From: Sipunculus nudus
Lineage: Eukaryota; Annelida; Sipuncula; Golfingiida; Sipunculidae
Assembly: GCA_026874595.1 (NCBI GenBank)
Contig: JAPPUL010000069.1
Location: 868,001-932,000 of the forward strand
DNA: 64,000 nt
Direction of reading: 5' to 3'
The notes below the pieces were generated by a model, which was not told the origin of the DNA, searched no databases, and saw nothing but the letters and a program-made list of their open reading frames with translations. Position 1 is the first letter of the stretch; the number at the start of each line of letters is the position of its first letter. The translations under genes and the position numbers were made by a program. Shown in pieces: positions 8,474-17,929 of the stretch.

Positions 8474-9324
8474 TATTATCGGGAAAAGAAGTATCCGAGG
8501 AGGTATTGCGTAGTTTAAAGGAGCGAGTATCGGGGTATGTTGATGTAGAGAGGCAACCGAAGGCAGTGCTAGTACAGATAGGAGAAGATGAGGCGAGCAA
8601 ATGGTATAACAGGAGTATAGAGAAGACGTGTAAGAGGGTAGGGATAAAGAGCAAGGTAGAGGAATATGGGTTAGATATAAGTTTAGAAGAAGGGATTAAA
8701 CGACTTAATGAGCTTAGTAAGGACTTTAGTGTATCAGGTATATTGTTGAATCAGCCCTTACCGGGTCATCTAAAAGGGTTATCAGAGTATATAGAATGTG
8801 GAAAGGACATAGAGGGTGTAAGCTCAGCGAGTATAGGCAAGCTATTGCTTGGTCAAAACAGTCATATTCCCTGCACAGCGATGTCGGTGATGAAGCTAAT
8901 AGACTATTACGGGATAGAAGTTAGGGGCAAGCGAGTATGCATAGTGGGTCGTAGTAATATAGTGGGTAAACCGTTGGTGTCATTATTTAGCAAAGCAGAT
9001 GCAACAGTTATATTATGCCATTCAAAGACAAAAGATATAGAGCAAGAGAGCAAGAGATCAGACATATTGGTAGCAGCGATAGGGCGGGCAAAACACATAA
9101 CAAGAGAATGGATAAGAGAGGGTATGGTAGTGATTGACGTCGGGACAAATTATTTAGATGAGGGCTTATGTGGAGATGTTGATTATGAAGGGGTAAAAGA
9201 TATAGTTAGTATGATAAGCCCTGTACCTGGGGGTGTTGGGATACTAACTAATTTAATGCTAGTATCAAACATATTAGATGCCTACGAAGAGCAAGAAAGC
9301 AAAAATAAAGCAAAAATAAAGTAA
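8470..9324 (+). CDS. folD: Methylenetetrahydrofolate dehydrogenase FolD, cyclohydrolase residues replaced
   Basis: A FolD of 284 aa. The fold and NAD(P)-binding part are intact: IGEDEASKWYNRSIEKTC, GILLNQPLPGHL, CGKDIEGVSSASIGKL, VCIVGRSNIVGKPL and SPVPGGVGILTNLML. Against E. coli and human enzymes, the catalytic Lys four residues after the conserved Tyr (YxxxK; human K56) is Ile. The Gln of the VQLPLP motif (human Q100) aligns with Asn, and the Asp of the KDVDG motif (human D125) is Glu. All three cyclohydrolase positions are thus changed, so it is probably a dehydrogenase only. FchA overlaps upstream by 4 bp. The last codons run into an A-rich repeat (9301-9357). Confidence 0.9.
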   Translation: MILSGKEVSEEVLRSLKERVSGYVDVERQPKAVLVQIGEDEASKWYNRSIEKTCKRVGIKSKVEEYGLDISLEEGIKRLNELSKDFSVSGILLNQPLPGHLKGLSEYIECGKDIEGVSSASIGKLLLGQNSHIPCTAMSVMKLIDYYGIEVRGKRVCIVGRSNIVGKPLVSLFSKADATVILCHSKTKDIEQESKRSDILVAAIGRAKHITREWIREGMVVIDVGTNYLDEGLCGDVDYEGVKDIVSMISPVPGGVGILTNLMLVSNILDAYEEQESKNKAKIK

Positions 9325-9357
9325 AAATAAAGTAAAAAATAAAGTAAAAAATAAAGG
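9301..9357 (+). repeat. A-rich tandem repeat at folD 3' end
   Basis: Five degenerate copies of an 11-12 bp unit (aaaaataaagt) begin in the last folD codons (KNKAKIK) and fill the spacer to the convergent lipoprotein gene. It is probably a slippage product. Confidence 0.75.
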
Positions 9358-9364
9358 GTGTAGT

Positions 9365-10369
9365 TTAGTTAACAAAAGAGTTAATATTCTTGATAATACT
9401 TTTGGAATTAGAAACAGCATTTTTGACGTCAAAGCCCTTAGTACCAATTATATAGTTGTTAATGAATCCAAAAGAGAGGAATGAATTTTCGAGAGGATCA
9501 AAGAAGACAGATATATTCTTGTCCGAATGTTTTTTCCTAAGCTCCAAGAAGTCCTTGTACTTGTTAAAAGCATTTTTTAAAGCTTGTTGATTTTGGAATT
9601 TAGCTATAAAGATATATGGCGACTCTTTTTTATTGTTTAAGTTAGAATCATAAAAGACCTGATAAACGTTTTTGAAAAGAGGCTGGGAGTCGAAGTTAGC
9701 GAAATAAAAACGTCTTTTGAAAGGGATAATATTTTGTTTAGGGAATATGGAGAAAGTGTCTAAAGTATTTTTGTCTTGAGGGGTAATGTTAGAAATACGC
9801 TTAGCAAGAGCAAGTAGCAAGTTATTGAATTCCTTAACGGAGCTTTGCAGTTCTAATTTAACATAATATTTATTTTTCCAAAAAGAGAGAGTAGTGCCTT
9901 CTAAGTAGCCTTGATTTTTAATATCGATAAAGTTGTAAGAGGGGTTTCGTTCGCTGCTATAAATCCCAAAGGCCTGGATGGGACTATTCATATCATAAAC
10001 ATATAAAATAAACTTAGCCTTTTTATGAACTTTGTGAGAGATTTCAAGGTAAGCACACTCAACAAAGCCATGGTTTTTGATGTATCCGTCTGCAGCCCCA
10101 TTAATCTTCTCAAACAAACTATCCTGGTCTAATATAGCATAAGAATTAATATTGTAATTAGTTAAGACGTCTTTATTCTTGATAGCAGTTAGTAAGGAAG
10201 TGTTATTAGGCAAAACGTCAATAGGCTTAACGTTTTTTAATTGCTCAATTGCAAGGTCTTGTTCTTTAACAGATTTAGGTTTACGCTCAGAACAGGCGGA
10301 GAAATAAAATAAAGTAAAAATAGCATAAAAAATAAAAAGAAATAAAGATAAAATAGGCTTTGCAAACAT
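9365..10369 (-). CDS. Putative lipoprotein, DUF6599-like
   Basis: A 334-residue protein with an export signal (MFAKPILSLFLFIFYAIFTL) ending in FSAC, an acceptable lipobox, so it should be a lipoprotein anchored through that Cys. The mature part has LFEKINGAADGYIKNHGF, YVYDMNSPIQAFGIYSSER and GYLEGTTLSFWKNKYYVKL. That pattern is typical of DUF6599 proteins, which I know only as uncharacterised. It lies on the opposite strand to its neighbours and is rich in Asn, Ser and Phe, unlike the Glu/Gly/Arg-rich plus-strand proteins. No catalytic motif is seen. Confidence 0.65.
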   Translation of the reverse strand: MFAKPILSLFLFIFYAIFTLFYFSACSERKPKSVKEQDLAIEQLKNVKPIDVLPNNTSLLTAIKNKDVLTNYNINSYAILDQDSLFEKINGAADGYIKNHGFVECAYLEISHKVHKKAKFILYVYDMNSPIQAFGIYSSERNPSYNFIDIKNQGYLEGTTLSFWKNKYYVKLELQSSVKEFNNLLLALAKRISNITPQDKNTLDTFSIFPKQNIIPFKRRFYFANFDSQPLFKNVYQVFYDSNLNNKKESPYIFIAKFQNQQALKNAFNKYKDFLELRKKHSDKNISVFFDPLENSFLSFGFINNYIIGTKGFDVKNAVSNSKSIIKNINSFVN

Positions 10370-10491
10370 AAAAATAATCCTTATACTAATATAGGTAAAA
10401 TATATATATTATATATAATATATGAAATAGAAGTAATTACAAAAGTAATTTAGTAAAAAAAAAAGATATGCTAAAACAGGAAGGGAAAATA

Positions 10492-10794
10492 ATGAAAAAT
10501 GTAATAATAGTGGTAGTGATGATAATGGTAGCATTTACAATGCTTGAGTGTGGGAAGGGGCTAAAGAGCAAAGCGCCAGAAGTAGGAGAAGGGGATATAA
10601 ATGTAGTAATAAAACATATGATATATTATAAGAAAAAATATAATGCAGAAGAGACCCCCGCTTTGAAAGAGCAATATAGGCAATTGTATTTAAAATATAA
10701 AAAGAGTTACAAAGATCATAAAGATAAGCAAAAAGAAGAGGCTTTGAAGAAAGCTAAGGCAAAAGAAAAAGAGGTGGAAAAAAAGCTAGAATAA
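10492..10794 (+). CDS. Small putative lipoprotein with charged helical tail
   Basis: The ATG at 10492 is preferred to an upstream in-frame one (10468) because aggaaggg lies 5 bases before it and it starts the signal sequence MKNVIIVVVMIMVAFTMLEC directly. The Cys of MLEC would be lipidated. The remaining ~80 residues are mostly Lys/Glu/Ala and predicted helical, ending KAKEKEVEKKLE. No family is recognised. It sits alone between convergent and divergent minus-strand genes. Confidence 0.6.
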   Translation: MKNVIIVVVMIMVAFTMLECGKGLKSKAPEVGEGDINVVIKHMIYYKKKYNAEETPALKEQYRQLYLKYKKSYKDHKDKQKEEALKKAKAKEKEVEKKLE

Positions 10795-10872
10795 AGCAAT
10801 GCAGGATAAGTCAGGCAGGGTAAGTTATTTAAAGATTTAAAGGATGAGGCTTTTAAAGAAAAGAGCTTATAT

Positions 10873-11628
10873 TTATTCAGAATTTAAGGTTTTTTGTAAA
10901 TTAGCAATCCAGCTGTCATGTCCCCAGGTGTCGATGTATAATTGTATAGCAGAGTCAGCTTTGGCAAAGTGTCTAGTTTTGTGAGTAGTTTTAATCCAAA
11001 GTCTAAGAGCTTTTTGGTTGTTGTTGTTTTTATAAGGGTAATCTTTAAGGTAAAAAAATGCCCTTTTATAGTCTTTCAGCAAGTAATAATTGTCTGCAAC
11101 ATTGACAAGGATTTCCTTGTCATCATTCATTTTCCGTAAAGCAAAAGCACGTAAAAAGAAGTAGTTTGCCGCTTTGTACTTTTTAGCATATTGCTGAGTA
11201 AGAGCATATCGATAGTTGTTAAGATAAGAGTTTCCTTCTTTGACACGGACAATCATACTAAGATACTTAGCAGACTTATCAAACTCTTTGTTCTCGTAAT
11301 GGAAGTTTGCAAGGAATGTAAGGACTCTAACGGTGAGGCGAGGGTTTTTCTGAGCTTTTAGCAGGAGAGGGATACCATTCTTTTGGTCGTTTTTAGAACA
11401 TAAAAGCTTACCCAGCACAAATTGTACCATGTTATTATAAGGGTCTTTTCTCAAAGCGGTTTTAAGTAGGAATATTTTCTGTCCTAAAGAATCTTCAGTA
11501 AGAGCTTGGTGTAATAGTTTCTCTACCTGTAAGGCTTTAGAATTATTTTGTCTTTGAGCAAACGTGGTAGTAAAAATTGTTAGGATAATAGTAAAAGCTA
11601 AATTAAATCTCACTATCGTATTGTACAT
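10873..11628 (-). CDS. Secreted TPR-repeat protein
   Basis: The start is placed at 11628: a ggaggg motif lies 7 bases upstream, inside what would otherwise be codons 2-3 of a longer frame from 11640. The N-terminus MYNTIVRFNLAFTIILTIFT then TTFAQ is a signal peptide. Helical pairs of TPR type follow, for example LLKTALRKDPYNNMVQFVLG, ANFHYENKEFDKSAKYLSMI and ADNYYLLKDYKRAFFYLKDY. It is probably a periplasmic scaffold; its partners are unknown. The start lies 18 bp downstream of the methyltransferase stop, so the two may be cotranscribed. Confidence 0.7.
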   Translation of the reverse strand: MYNTIVRFNLAFTIILTIFTTTFAQRQNNSKALQVEKLLHQALTEDSLGQKIFLLKTALRKDPYNNMVQFVLGKLLCSKNDQKNGIPLLLKAQKNPRLTVRVLTFLANFHYENKEFDKSAKYLSMIVRVKEGNSYLNNYRYALTQQYAKKYKAANYFFLRAFALRKMNDDKEILVNVADNYYLLKDYKRAFFYLKDYPYKNNNNQKALRLWIKTTHKTRHFAKADSAIQLYIDTWGHDSWIANLQKTLNSE

Positions 11629-11646
11629 ATAGCCCTCCAAACAGAG

Positions 11647-12537
11647 TTAAGTTGAATATTTTTTTTGAGCAAGAAAAAGCATAACATCCCCAAGATTTAA
11701 TTGCTTAACAAGTTTGTCAAAAGCGGATTTAACAAATTTGTTTTTATTCTTCTCAATAGGTATAGCTCCCCAGGAGAGCTTTTTATGTATAAAGAATCCC
11801 TTTTTTTGTAAAAGTTGAGCTAATGTCTTTTTAGAGAATAGAAAAAGATGTTCTTTAATGGCACTTCTCCAGGAAGAGCGATATATTTTAGCAAACAGAC
11901 CATCGACATTAGGAGTAGTGATAATAACAAACCCCCCGGGTATAGTAATGCGATAAATTTCATCAAGCAAAGCAGCAGGATCGTTTACATGTTCGATTAG
12001 ATGAGATAGATGGACGACATTGAAGAAATTCGACTGAAAAGCAGCTTGTTGTAAAGGTGTAGAAATTATATTAAGTTTGAAGTTCGAGCGAGCGTAATCG
12101 GCAGAACGCTTACAGATTTCAACACCGAAAGTAAGCCAGTCTTGCTTTTTCATGTAATTGAGAAGAAGACCTGTTGCACACCCGATATCAAGGAATCGTT
12201 TTGGGTGAGAAAATTGCCTAGAAATATGATTAAAATTGATGTCTTTTAAAGATAATTTCATAAGCTTGAAGAAGGCGTTTTGGTTTTCAATTTCATATTC
12301 GAAGTACTCATCATTATATATATCAAAAGTTTCTTTTTGCGATGGCTGAGGGTTTTGGTAAACAAACTCACAAGAGCTACATTTAACATAAAAAAAGTCG
12401 TGGCAAGAGAAAAACGGTGAGCTTAAAGAAGAGCCACAAATCTTACAGCTAATAAAGTTGTTGTTTTCATATAAAGAGCTAGAGAGTTTTTGTATAGTAT
12501 TTTGTTTGATATCGTTTTCTGATATAATATTTCCCAA
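11647..12537 (-). CDS. SAM-dependent methyltransferase with N-terminal zinc-binding module
   Basis: The N-terminus carries two CxxC pairs (CKICG and CSSCEF, residues ~32-60), the arrangement of small zinc ribbons in front of class I methyltransferases. The Rossmann core shows the SAM-binding FLDIGCATGLLLNYM (~112), HLSHLIEHVNDP (motif IV region), IPGGFVIITTPNVDG and a C-terminal KKTLAQLLQKKGF helix. The likely substrate is a sugar or small molecule, as in cell-surface glycan genes, but no glycan genes lie nearby. The start is a TTG with aaagga upstream. Length is 296 aa. Confidence 0.75.
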   Translation of the reverse strand: MGNIISENDIKQNTIQKLSSSLYENNNFISCKICGSSLSSPFFSCHDFFYVKCSSCEFVYQNPQPSQKETFDIYNDEYFEYEIENQNAFFKLMKLSLKDINFNHISRQFSHPKRFLDIGCATGLLLNYMKKQDWLTFGVEICKRSADYARSNFKLNIISTPLQQAAFQSNFFNVVHLSHLIEHVNDPAALLDEIYRITIPGGFVIITTPNVDGLFAKIYRSSWRSAIKEHLFLFSKKTLAQLLQKKGFFIHKKLSWGAIPIEKNKNKFVKSAFDKLVKQLNLGDVMLFLAQKKYST

Positions 12538-12819
12538 GACATTAAATCCTTTTATAAAAAATAGTGTTGCAAAGCGTTTTATATATATAAAGAGTATAAT
12601 TTATAAACCCTAAAGTCAGCAAAAGACAAATAGAATTAATAAACATAAAAATCTTTACGGATGAGTATTTAATACTGAGTAACGGCCGAGGATAAAAAAG
12701 CTAAAGTAATAATAATGCAGTATACAGATATAATTTACTTTGGAGAATAGCTTTAAGACACTATATAGCTATGACGTTGTCTTTATAATAAGTAGAATGA
12801 GCTTAAAGTTATAAAGGGC

Positions 12820-13113
12820 TTATTTTTCATCTGATTGTTTTTGAGGTTTCATATAGGTCTCAATCCAAGAGGGAGAAGTTAAAACATCCCAAGCGATAGC
12901 AACCCGTTTTCTAATACCATAATCGGGATGTTTTATTTCAAGATAGACAAAAACGCCGATAGAAAATAAGAATAGAAAGACTAAAATTAAGATAGGGACA
13001 ATAAGAAAGGTTCTAGTTACTCTTTGTTTCTTTATAGGAAACTCACACTTCCTACAGTATTTATGTTTAACGGTATTCACAAGCCCACATTTTGGACAAA
13101 TAACATGTTGCAT
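12820..13113 (-). CDS. Small zinc-ribbon single-pass membrane protein
   Basis: A 97-residue protein. The N-terminal zinc ribbon is CPKCGLVNTVKHKYCRKCE. One strong transmembrane helix follows (TFLIVPILILVFLFLFSIGV) and then a short tail of ~35 residues. The architecture suggests a zinc ribbon on the cytoplasmic side tethered to the inner membrane. No family is assigned. The 282 bases upstream of it, to the methyltransferase start, contain no gene or structure I can support. Confidence 0.6.
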   Translation of the reverse strand: MQHVICPKCGLVNTVKHKYCRKCEFPIKKQRVTRTFLIVPILILVFLFLFSIGVFVYLEIKHPDYGIRKRVAIAWDVLTSPSWIETYMKPQKQSDEK

Positions 13114-13167
13114 AATAAAACGGCAATAAAACTGGTAATGTTAATTATATAATTATCTATAAAACGT

Positions 13168-13206
13168 TTAAGGAAGTAAAGCTAAAAAAGCAAAATACTT
13201 CCTTAA
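13168..13206 (-). terminator. Candidate terminator of the acetate operon
   Basis: A perfect 11-bp inverted repeat (ttaaggaagta at 13168-13178 and its complement at 13196-13206) has a 17-nt loop. It lies 50 bp after the acs stop on the minus strand and is followed by ACGTTTT. The U-run is short, so efficiency is uncertain. Confidence 0.55.
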
Positions 13207-13255
13207 GTATATATAATGAACTAATTAGAAATGTCAAAACTAGGATTTAACTAAA

Positions 13256-15202
13256 CTAACTTTGGCTTACCGCCTCCTGTATTTTAGTAATTATAGAAGG
13301 ATCTTCAAGAGTAGAAGTATCCTGAGTAATTTCATCTCCTTTAGCAATAGCTCTTAACAATCGACGCATTACTTTTCCGCTACGAGTTTTGGGCAAACCA
13401 GGTACTATAGTAATAGAGTCGGCCTTAGCAAAAGCGCCAATGTTTTTGGTAAGTAAAGCATTTATCTCTCCTCGAACCTTAGCAGATTCCTCATCATGTC
13501 CAAGTACAACATAAGCTACAATAGCTTCCCCTTTAATACTATCTGGTCTTCCAACAACAGCCACTTCTGCAACGTTGTTATGTTCACCAATTGCAGACTC
13601 AATCTCAGCAGTGCCTATCCTATGTCCGCTAACATTAAGTACATCATCCACCCGGCCCGTTATCCATATATATCCATCAGCATCTTTATATGCTCCATCC
13701 CCACTAAAATACACTGCCTTACCATTCTTTTTTGCTTGACTGAAATAATTAGTCTCAAACCGCTTTGGATCTCCCCATATAGTCCTTAGCATCGAAGGCC
13801 AAGGCCTTGTTATGCATAAAAGCCCTTTTTGATTATTTGCCATCGGATTTCCGTCTTTATCTATTATCTCAGCAATTATTCCCGGCAGTGGGAACGTTGC
13901 CGAGCCTGGTTTTGTCGGCGTTGCGCCCGGAAGCGGCGTTATCATATGACCTCCTGTTTCTGTTTGCCACCACGTATCTACTATTGCACAACGTCCACCG
14001 CCGATACTTTCATGATACCATAACCAAGCATCCGGATTTATCGGCTCGCCCACCGTCCCAAGAATTTTAATCGAACTTAAATCATACTTTTTAGGTTCCT
14101 CGGCTCCTACCTTATGTAATAATCTTATCGCCGTTGGGGCTGTGTAAAATTGGTTTACTTTATACTCATCAATCATCTTCCACCATCTGCCCGCATCCGG
14201 ATAAGTTGGCACACCTTCGTACATTATTGTAGTCCCGCCGCAAGCTAATGGCCCGTACACTATATATGTGTGTCCTGTGACCCAGCCTATGTCTGCGCTG
14301 CACCAGTATATGTCCTCTTCCTTTAAATCAAATACCCATTTCATCGTAAGTTGTGCCCATAATATATATCCTGCTTGAGAGTGCTGTACCCCTTTAGGTT
14401 TTCCTGTGCTCCCTGACGTGTATAATAAAAATAGGGGGTCTTCACTGTCCATTGGCTCTATCTCACAACTTTCACTTGCCTCCTCTATGTGTTCATGATA
14501 CCAATAATCTCGTCCCACCTGCATGTTTATTTGTGCCTTGTTGCGCCTTACCACTATCACTTGCTTTATACTTTCGCATCCACCGGCTAAAGCCTCGTCT
14601 GCTATCGTTTTTAATATGTGTGGAGCTCCTCGCCTGTGTCCGCCATCTGCTGTTATTAATGTAGTTGCTCGGGCATCTTCTATACGATCTCGTAAGCTCT
14701 CTGCAGAAAAACCGCCAAATACTACCGAATGTATTGCTCCTATCCTAGCGCATGCTAGCATGAAATAGGGGAGTTCCGGTATCATCGGCAAATATAATAC
14801 CACCCGATCGCCCTTCTTTACTCCGAATCTGTCCTTTAATAGCGAGGCTGCTTTGTTTACTCGTTTTGATAATTCTTTGTAGGTTATATTTTGTTTGTCG
14901 CCAGGTTCTCCCTCAAATAATATTGCTGTCTTATCTCCTTTATCTTTTAAATGTCTATCTACGCACTGCTGGCTTATGTTTAACTTCCCGCCTAAAAACC
15001 ATTTGTAAAATGGTGCCTTACTCTCATCAAGTACTTTATCATAAGGCTTTATCCACTTTAGATTCTCTTTTGCATGTTTATCCCAAAAGCCTTCAAGATC
15101 CTCTTTCGCATCATTGTACATCCTGTGATACTCTTCCATGCTCTTTATTAGTGCTCTTGACGATAGCTCCTTATTCGGATTGAATATTTTTACTTCTGAC
15201 AT
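13256..15202 (-). CDS. acs: Acetyl-CoA synthetase (AMP-forming)
   Basis: This enzyme activates acetate to acetyl-CoA through acetyl-AMP. Its 648 residues match Acs. Visible signatures are the P-loop-like [33 protein letters not shown], the core motif [38 protein letters not shown], and the C-terminal [16 protein letters not shown], whose Lys is the acetylation-regulated residue of this family. A strong aaggagg lies 10 bases upstream of the ATG. It is the last gene of a minus-strand block that also carries the acetate symporter, so uptake and activation are encoded together. Confidence 0.97.
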   Translation of the reverse strand: MSEVKIFNPNKELSSRALIKSMEEYHRMYNDAKEDLEGFWDKHAKENLKWIKPYDKVLDESKAPFYKWFLGGKLNISQQCVDRHLKDKGDKTAILFEGEPGDKQNITYKELSKRVNKAASLLKDRFGVKKGDRVVLYLPMIPELPYFMLACARIGAIHSVVFGGFSAESLRDRIEDARATTLITADGGHRRGAPHILKTIADEALAGGCESIKQVIVVRRNKAQINMQVGRDYWYHEHIEEASESCEIEPMDSEDPLFLLYTSGSTGKPKGVQHSQAGYILWAQLTMKWVFDLKEEDIYWCSADIGWVTGHTYIVYGPLACGGTTIMYEGVPTYPDAGRWWKMIDEYKVNQFYTAPTAIRLLHKVGAEEPKKYDLSSIKILGTVGEPINPDAWLWYHESIGGGRCAIVDTWWQTETGGHMITPLPGATPTKPGSATFPLPGIIAEIIDKDGNPMANNQKGLLCITRPWPSMLRTIWGDPKRFETNYFSQAKKNGKAVYFSGDGAYKDADGYIWITGRVDDVLNVSGHRIGTAEIESAIGEHNNVAEVAVVGRPDSIKGEAIVAYVVLGHDEESAKVRGEINALLTKNIGAFAKADSITIVPGLPKTRSGKVMRRLLRAIAKGDEITQDTSTLEDPSIITKIQEAVSQS

Positions 15203-15313
15203 TGCTTTTTACTCCTCCTTTTATTTAGTTTTGTTTTTTTTTAAAACCTTTCTATATCCTGCCCACCTCATTCCTAATACCATCCCTACAAACCTACATA
15301 ATAAACTCACATA

Positions 15314-15937
15314 TTACACTATCTTACCTCTTTTCCCCTGCAACTTTAAGAATATCATAGCCGCCATTATTGCATCATTTAAAGCATCATGTTTCTCAAG
15401 TATTGGCAGGTCAAGCTCTTGCATTATTCTGTCAAAACTCCTGTCATCCTCTGCCTCCTCACCACGCATAAGTCCTCTTTTATACTTTAGATACATTTGA
15501 GACACATCTATAACTTTGTTCGGCAGGCGTATACCTAGTAACTCCTTTACATATTTATTTATTATTGCAACGTCAAACGATATATAATACCCGATTAACG
15601 GACAGGAGCGTATGTATTCAAGAAATTTATATATCCCCTCTTCTATACTTATCCCTCCTTCTAAATCTATATTCCTTAACCTGTGCACCTTTATACTATC
15701 TCCACCTACATTCTCATCCGGCTTTATAAGCACTTCAAACTTCTCACTCTTTAATATCTTATTAGCATTTAGCTTTACTGCTCCTATCGACAGTATCTTG
15801 TCAGCTGCAGGATTAAGTCCTGTTGTCTCTGTATCAAATGATACGTATTCTCCCGATTTTACCGCATCATAAAGAAAACTATAATGTTTATCATGAAGCT
15901 GCCGTTTACCTAGATAATTAGTAAGTCTCCGTAACAA
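15314..15937 (-). CDS. DnaQ-like 3'-5' exonuclease (DEDDh)
   Basis: A 207-residue exonuclease domain. Exo I is SFDTETTGLNP (Asp and Glu), exo II includes GYYISFDVAIINKY (Asp), and exo III is HDALNDAIMAA (His and Asp), giving the complete DEDDh set for two-metal hydrolysis of DNA or RNA 3' ends. Proteins of this kind are regularly found in the ActP-DUF294-Acs operon of proteobacteria, where their role is not established. The start is TTG with aagga upstream. It lies 45 bp downstream of the DUF294 gene and 111 bp upstream of acs. Confidence 0.85.
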   Translation of the reverse strand: MLRRLTNYLGKRQLHDKHYSFLYDAVKSGEYVSFDTETTGLNPAADKILSIGAVKLNANKILKSEKFEVLIKPDENVGGDSIKVHRLRNIDLEGGISIEEGIYKFLEYIRSCPLIGYYISFDVAIINKYVKELLGIRLPNKVIDVSQMYLKYKRGLMRGEEAEDDRSFDRIMQELDLPILEKHDALNDAIMAAMIFLKLQGKRGKIV

Positions 15938-15982
15938 TTAACATTTTCCTTCTTTAATAAAGATATCCTAAATAAAGATATC

Positions 15983-17833
15983 CTATGATATAAGCTTAAG
16001 TGAGAAATATCCACTTATAAACTTCTTGAACTTATCTACTATCTTAAAAACATCTTTTAGTATGTCGCGTTCTATCTTGCTCAACTTATAGGGGTTTATT
16101 AAATTATCTAGCTCCATTTGCTTACCCTGCTTCTTAAGCCTTATTCTTGCCCTAAGCGTTGTCAAAAAATCAAGTGCTTGTGTTATCTCTTCTGAAAGCT
16201 CAGCGCTCAATACATTAAGCTCTTTTAATTCTTCTATTCTCAAACGCGTGTTCGTCTCTTCTATACCATGTTTTAAGGCAAGACTCCTTACTCCGTGCGT
16301 TATTGGGAATATCCCTCCTTTCTTTAAATCTAGTTTATCTTTCTTCTCTTCTTTTTTGCTTACGATAAAACCAAAGAAAAACGAAAGCGGAGTCTCAAAT
16401 TTTAACGTCGCTTCGCTAAAACGACCAAGCAACACTTTGTCTCCTTTTAGCTTTTTATGGAGCATCTCCTTTAAATCCTCTAGCAAACTACTATCTCCAC
16501 ACGCAACTCGCGCGTCGTACAATATCGCCAGGTTTAACATATTCTTTCCCGTCGGGACATTAAGCCACCTGTCTATCTCTTCCTTAAACTCTTTAAGGCT
16601 TTTTGACCAGTAAGGGTTTTTTACCATCACTCCACCTGGACACTCCGGATATCCAAATTCCATAAGCGAGCTTGTAAACTCTTTGCATATCTTCTCAAAA
16701 TCCTTACACCTATATCCGTCTTTCAAGATTAATGCATTGTCTTGATCCGTCTTTAATACCTGTTCCTTCCTCCCCTCAGAACCAAGTAATAGTAAACATG
16801 AATTCTCTACAAGCTCCTTGGGCGCTACAAACGAAAATAATTTCCTGTATAATTTTATATTAAGCTCTCCTAAAATGTCTTGTACCTTAGCTATGTTTAC
16901 CCCTGTGGCAAGTAGCGACTTTATTAAATACGTCATATCGTCGTTTATCACTTTAAGTTCTTTTATATCAAGGGCTTTTGTTATCCTTGTGTCTACTAAA
17001 TGCGATTTGTGACTAAGGCTTCCAAGCAAATCTATTTGTTCAAGTACGCCTTCTATCTTTCCATTGTCTGTTACTACAAGACGTTTTACAGAATGTTTTA
17101 TCATTAAAAGCATTCCGTTAAATAAAAAATCATCTTTATCTATTGTTATTAAATTATTTGTTGCTATCTCTTTTATTGTACTATAGTAAGACCTATTTTT
17201 TAGTATGACTTTCTCTCTAAGGTCTGTATCAGTTACAAGGCCATATGGTTGTCCTTCCTTCTCTTTCAAAAGCACGCTTGAGGATTTGTTTTTTGTCATC
17301 TCTAAGACTGCATCGTATATTGTAACCCCCTTATCTACTACTACCGCCTTCCTTATTAGACTGTCTTTTACTTTCTTCAGCATAAACGATGCCATCTCTT
17401 TATTAATGTCTGCTGTTATCGCTTTTCTAACCCGTTGGGAGAAGTCTTCTACAAAATACTTTTTAAATGCTCTGTTCGTTAAAAGTAGTGATTGGAATGC
17501 ATCCTGCGGAAAGGCAAAGCATATTGTCTCCTCAAGCACATTGAAATTGTGTTTACACTCCCCATCCATAATTGCTGCTGCTGGAAAGAAGTCTCGTTTT
17601 ATTAAAAAATCGACGCTAACTCCACTCTCATCTACTTGTTCCACCTTGCCCTTAAGTATTATATAAAAGTATTTTGGTTTGTTGCCTATCGGAAGGATTA
17701 TTTCATTTTCTTTAAAGTATAGAATGTCTACTTTTGATATGACTTTGTCAAGCTCTAAAGCCTCTAGATGATTAAAGGGCTCTATCTCACTTACGAATGA
17801 TTTATAGCCCACTATTTCAATTGTCTCGTTCAT
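15983..17833 (-). CDS. Cyclic-nucleotide-binding/CBS/DUF294 nucleotidyltransferase-like regulator
   Basis: A 616-residue multidomain protein. There is an N-terminal cNMP-binding fold (~20-135, KYFYIILKGKVEQVDESG) and a CBS pair (~150-270, GVTIYDAVLEMTKNKSSSVL and LFNGMLLMIKHSVKRLVV). A DUF294 nucleotidyltransferase-like domain follows with LLLLGSEGRKEQVLKTDQDN (~350), then the DUF294 C-terminal helical domain. DUF294 resembles GlnD-type and KNTase folds. The gene sits between the symporter and the exonuclease, the usual neighbourhood for this family, and is inferred to tune acetate uptake in response to nucleotides. A CHASE2 adenylate cyclase elsewhere in the window (40.5 kb) could supply cAMP. 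Confidence 0.88.
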   Translation of the reverse strand: MNETIEIVGYKSFVSEIEPFNHLEALELDKVISKVDILYFKENEIILPIGNKPKYFYIILKGKVEQVDESGVSVDFLIKRDFFPAAAIMDGECKHNFNVLEETICFAFPQDAFQSLLLTNRAFKKYFVEDFSQRVRKAITADINKEMASFMLKKVKDSLIRKAVVVDKGVTIYDAVLEMTKNKSSSVLLKEKEGQPYGLVTDTDLREKVILKNRSYYSTIKEIATNNLITIDKDDFLFNGMLLMIKHSVKRLVVTDNGKIEGVLEQIDLLGSLSHKSHLVDTRITKALDIKELKVINDDMTYLIKSLLATGVNIAKVQDILGELNIKLYRKLFSFVAPKELVENSCLLLLGSEGRKEQVLKTDQDNALILKDGYRCKDFEKICKEFTSSLMEFGYPECPGGVMVKNPYWSKSLKEFKEEIDRWLNVPTGKNMLNLAILYDARVACGDSSLLEDLKEMLHKKLKGDKVLLGRFSEATLKFETPLSFFFGFIVSKKEEKKDKLDLKKGGIFPITHGVRSLALKHGIEETNTRLRIEELKELNVLSAELSEEITQALDFLTTLRARIRLKKQGKQMELDNLINPYKLSKIERDILKDVFKIVDKFKKFISGYFSLKLIS

Positions 17834-17929
17834 GAATCGCTCCCCAATGCACTCATCTGCGTTTATTTACTTAAAGCAAAAGTTTTACATTTTAAGCTTA
17901 AGTCTTAGTATAAAAACAAGACAGTATAT

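Noticed and set aside
12538-12819. A possible RNA gene in the 282-base spacer
   Set aside because: I found no tRNA arms, no strong hairpin and no promoter-like pair; nothing can be supported there.
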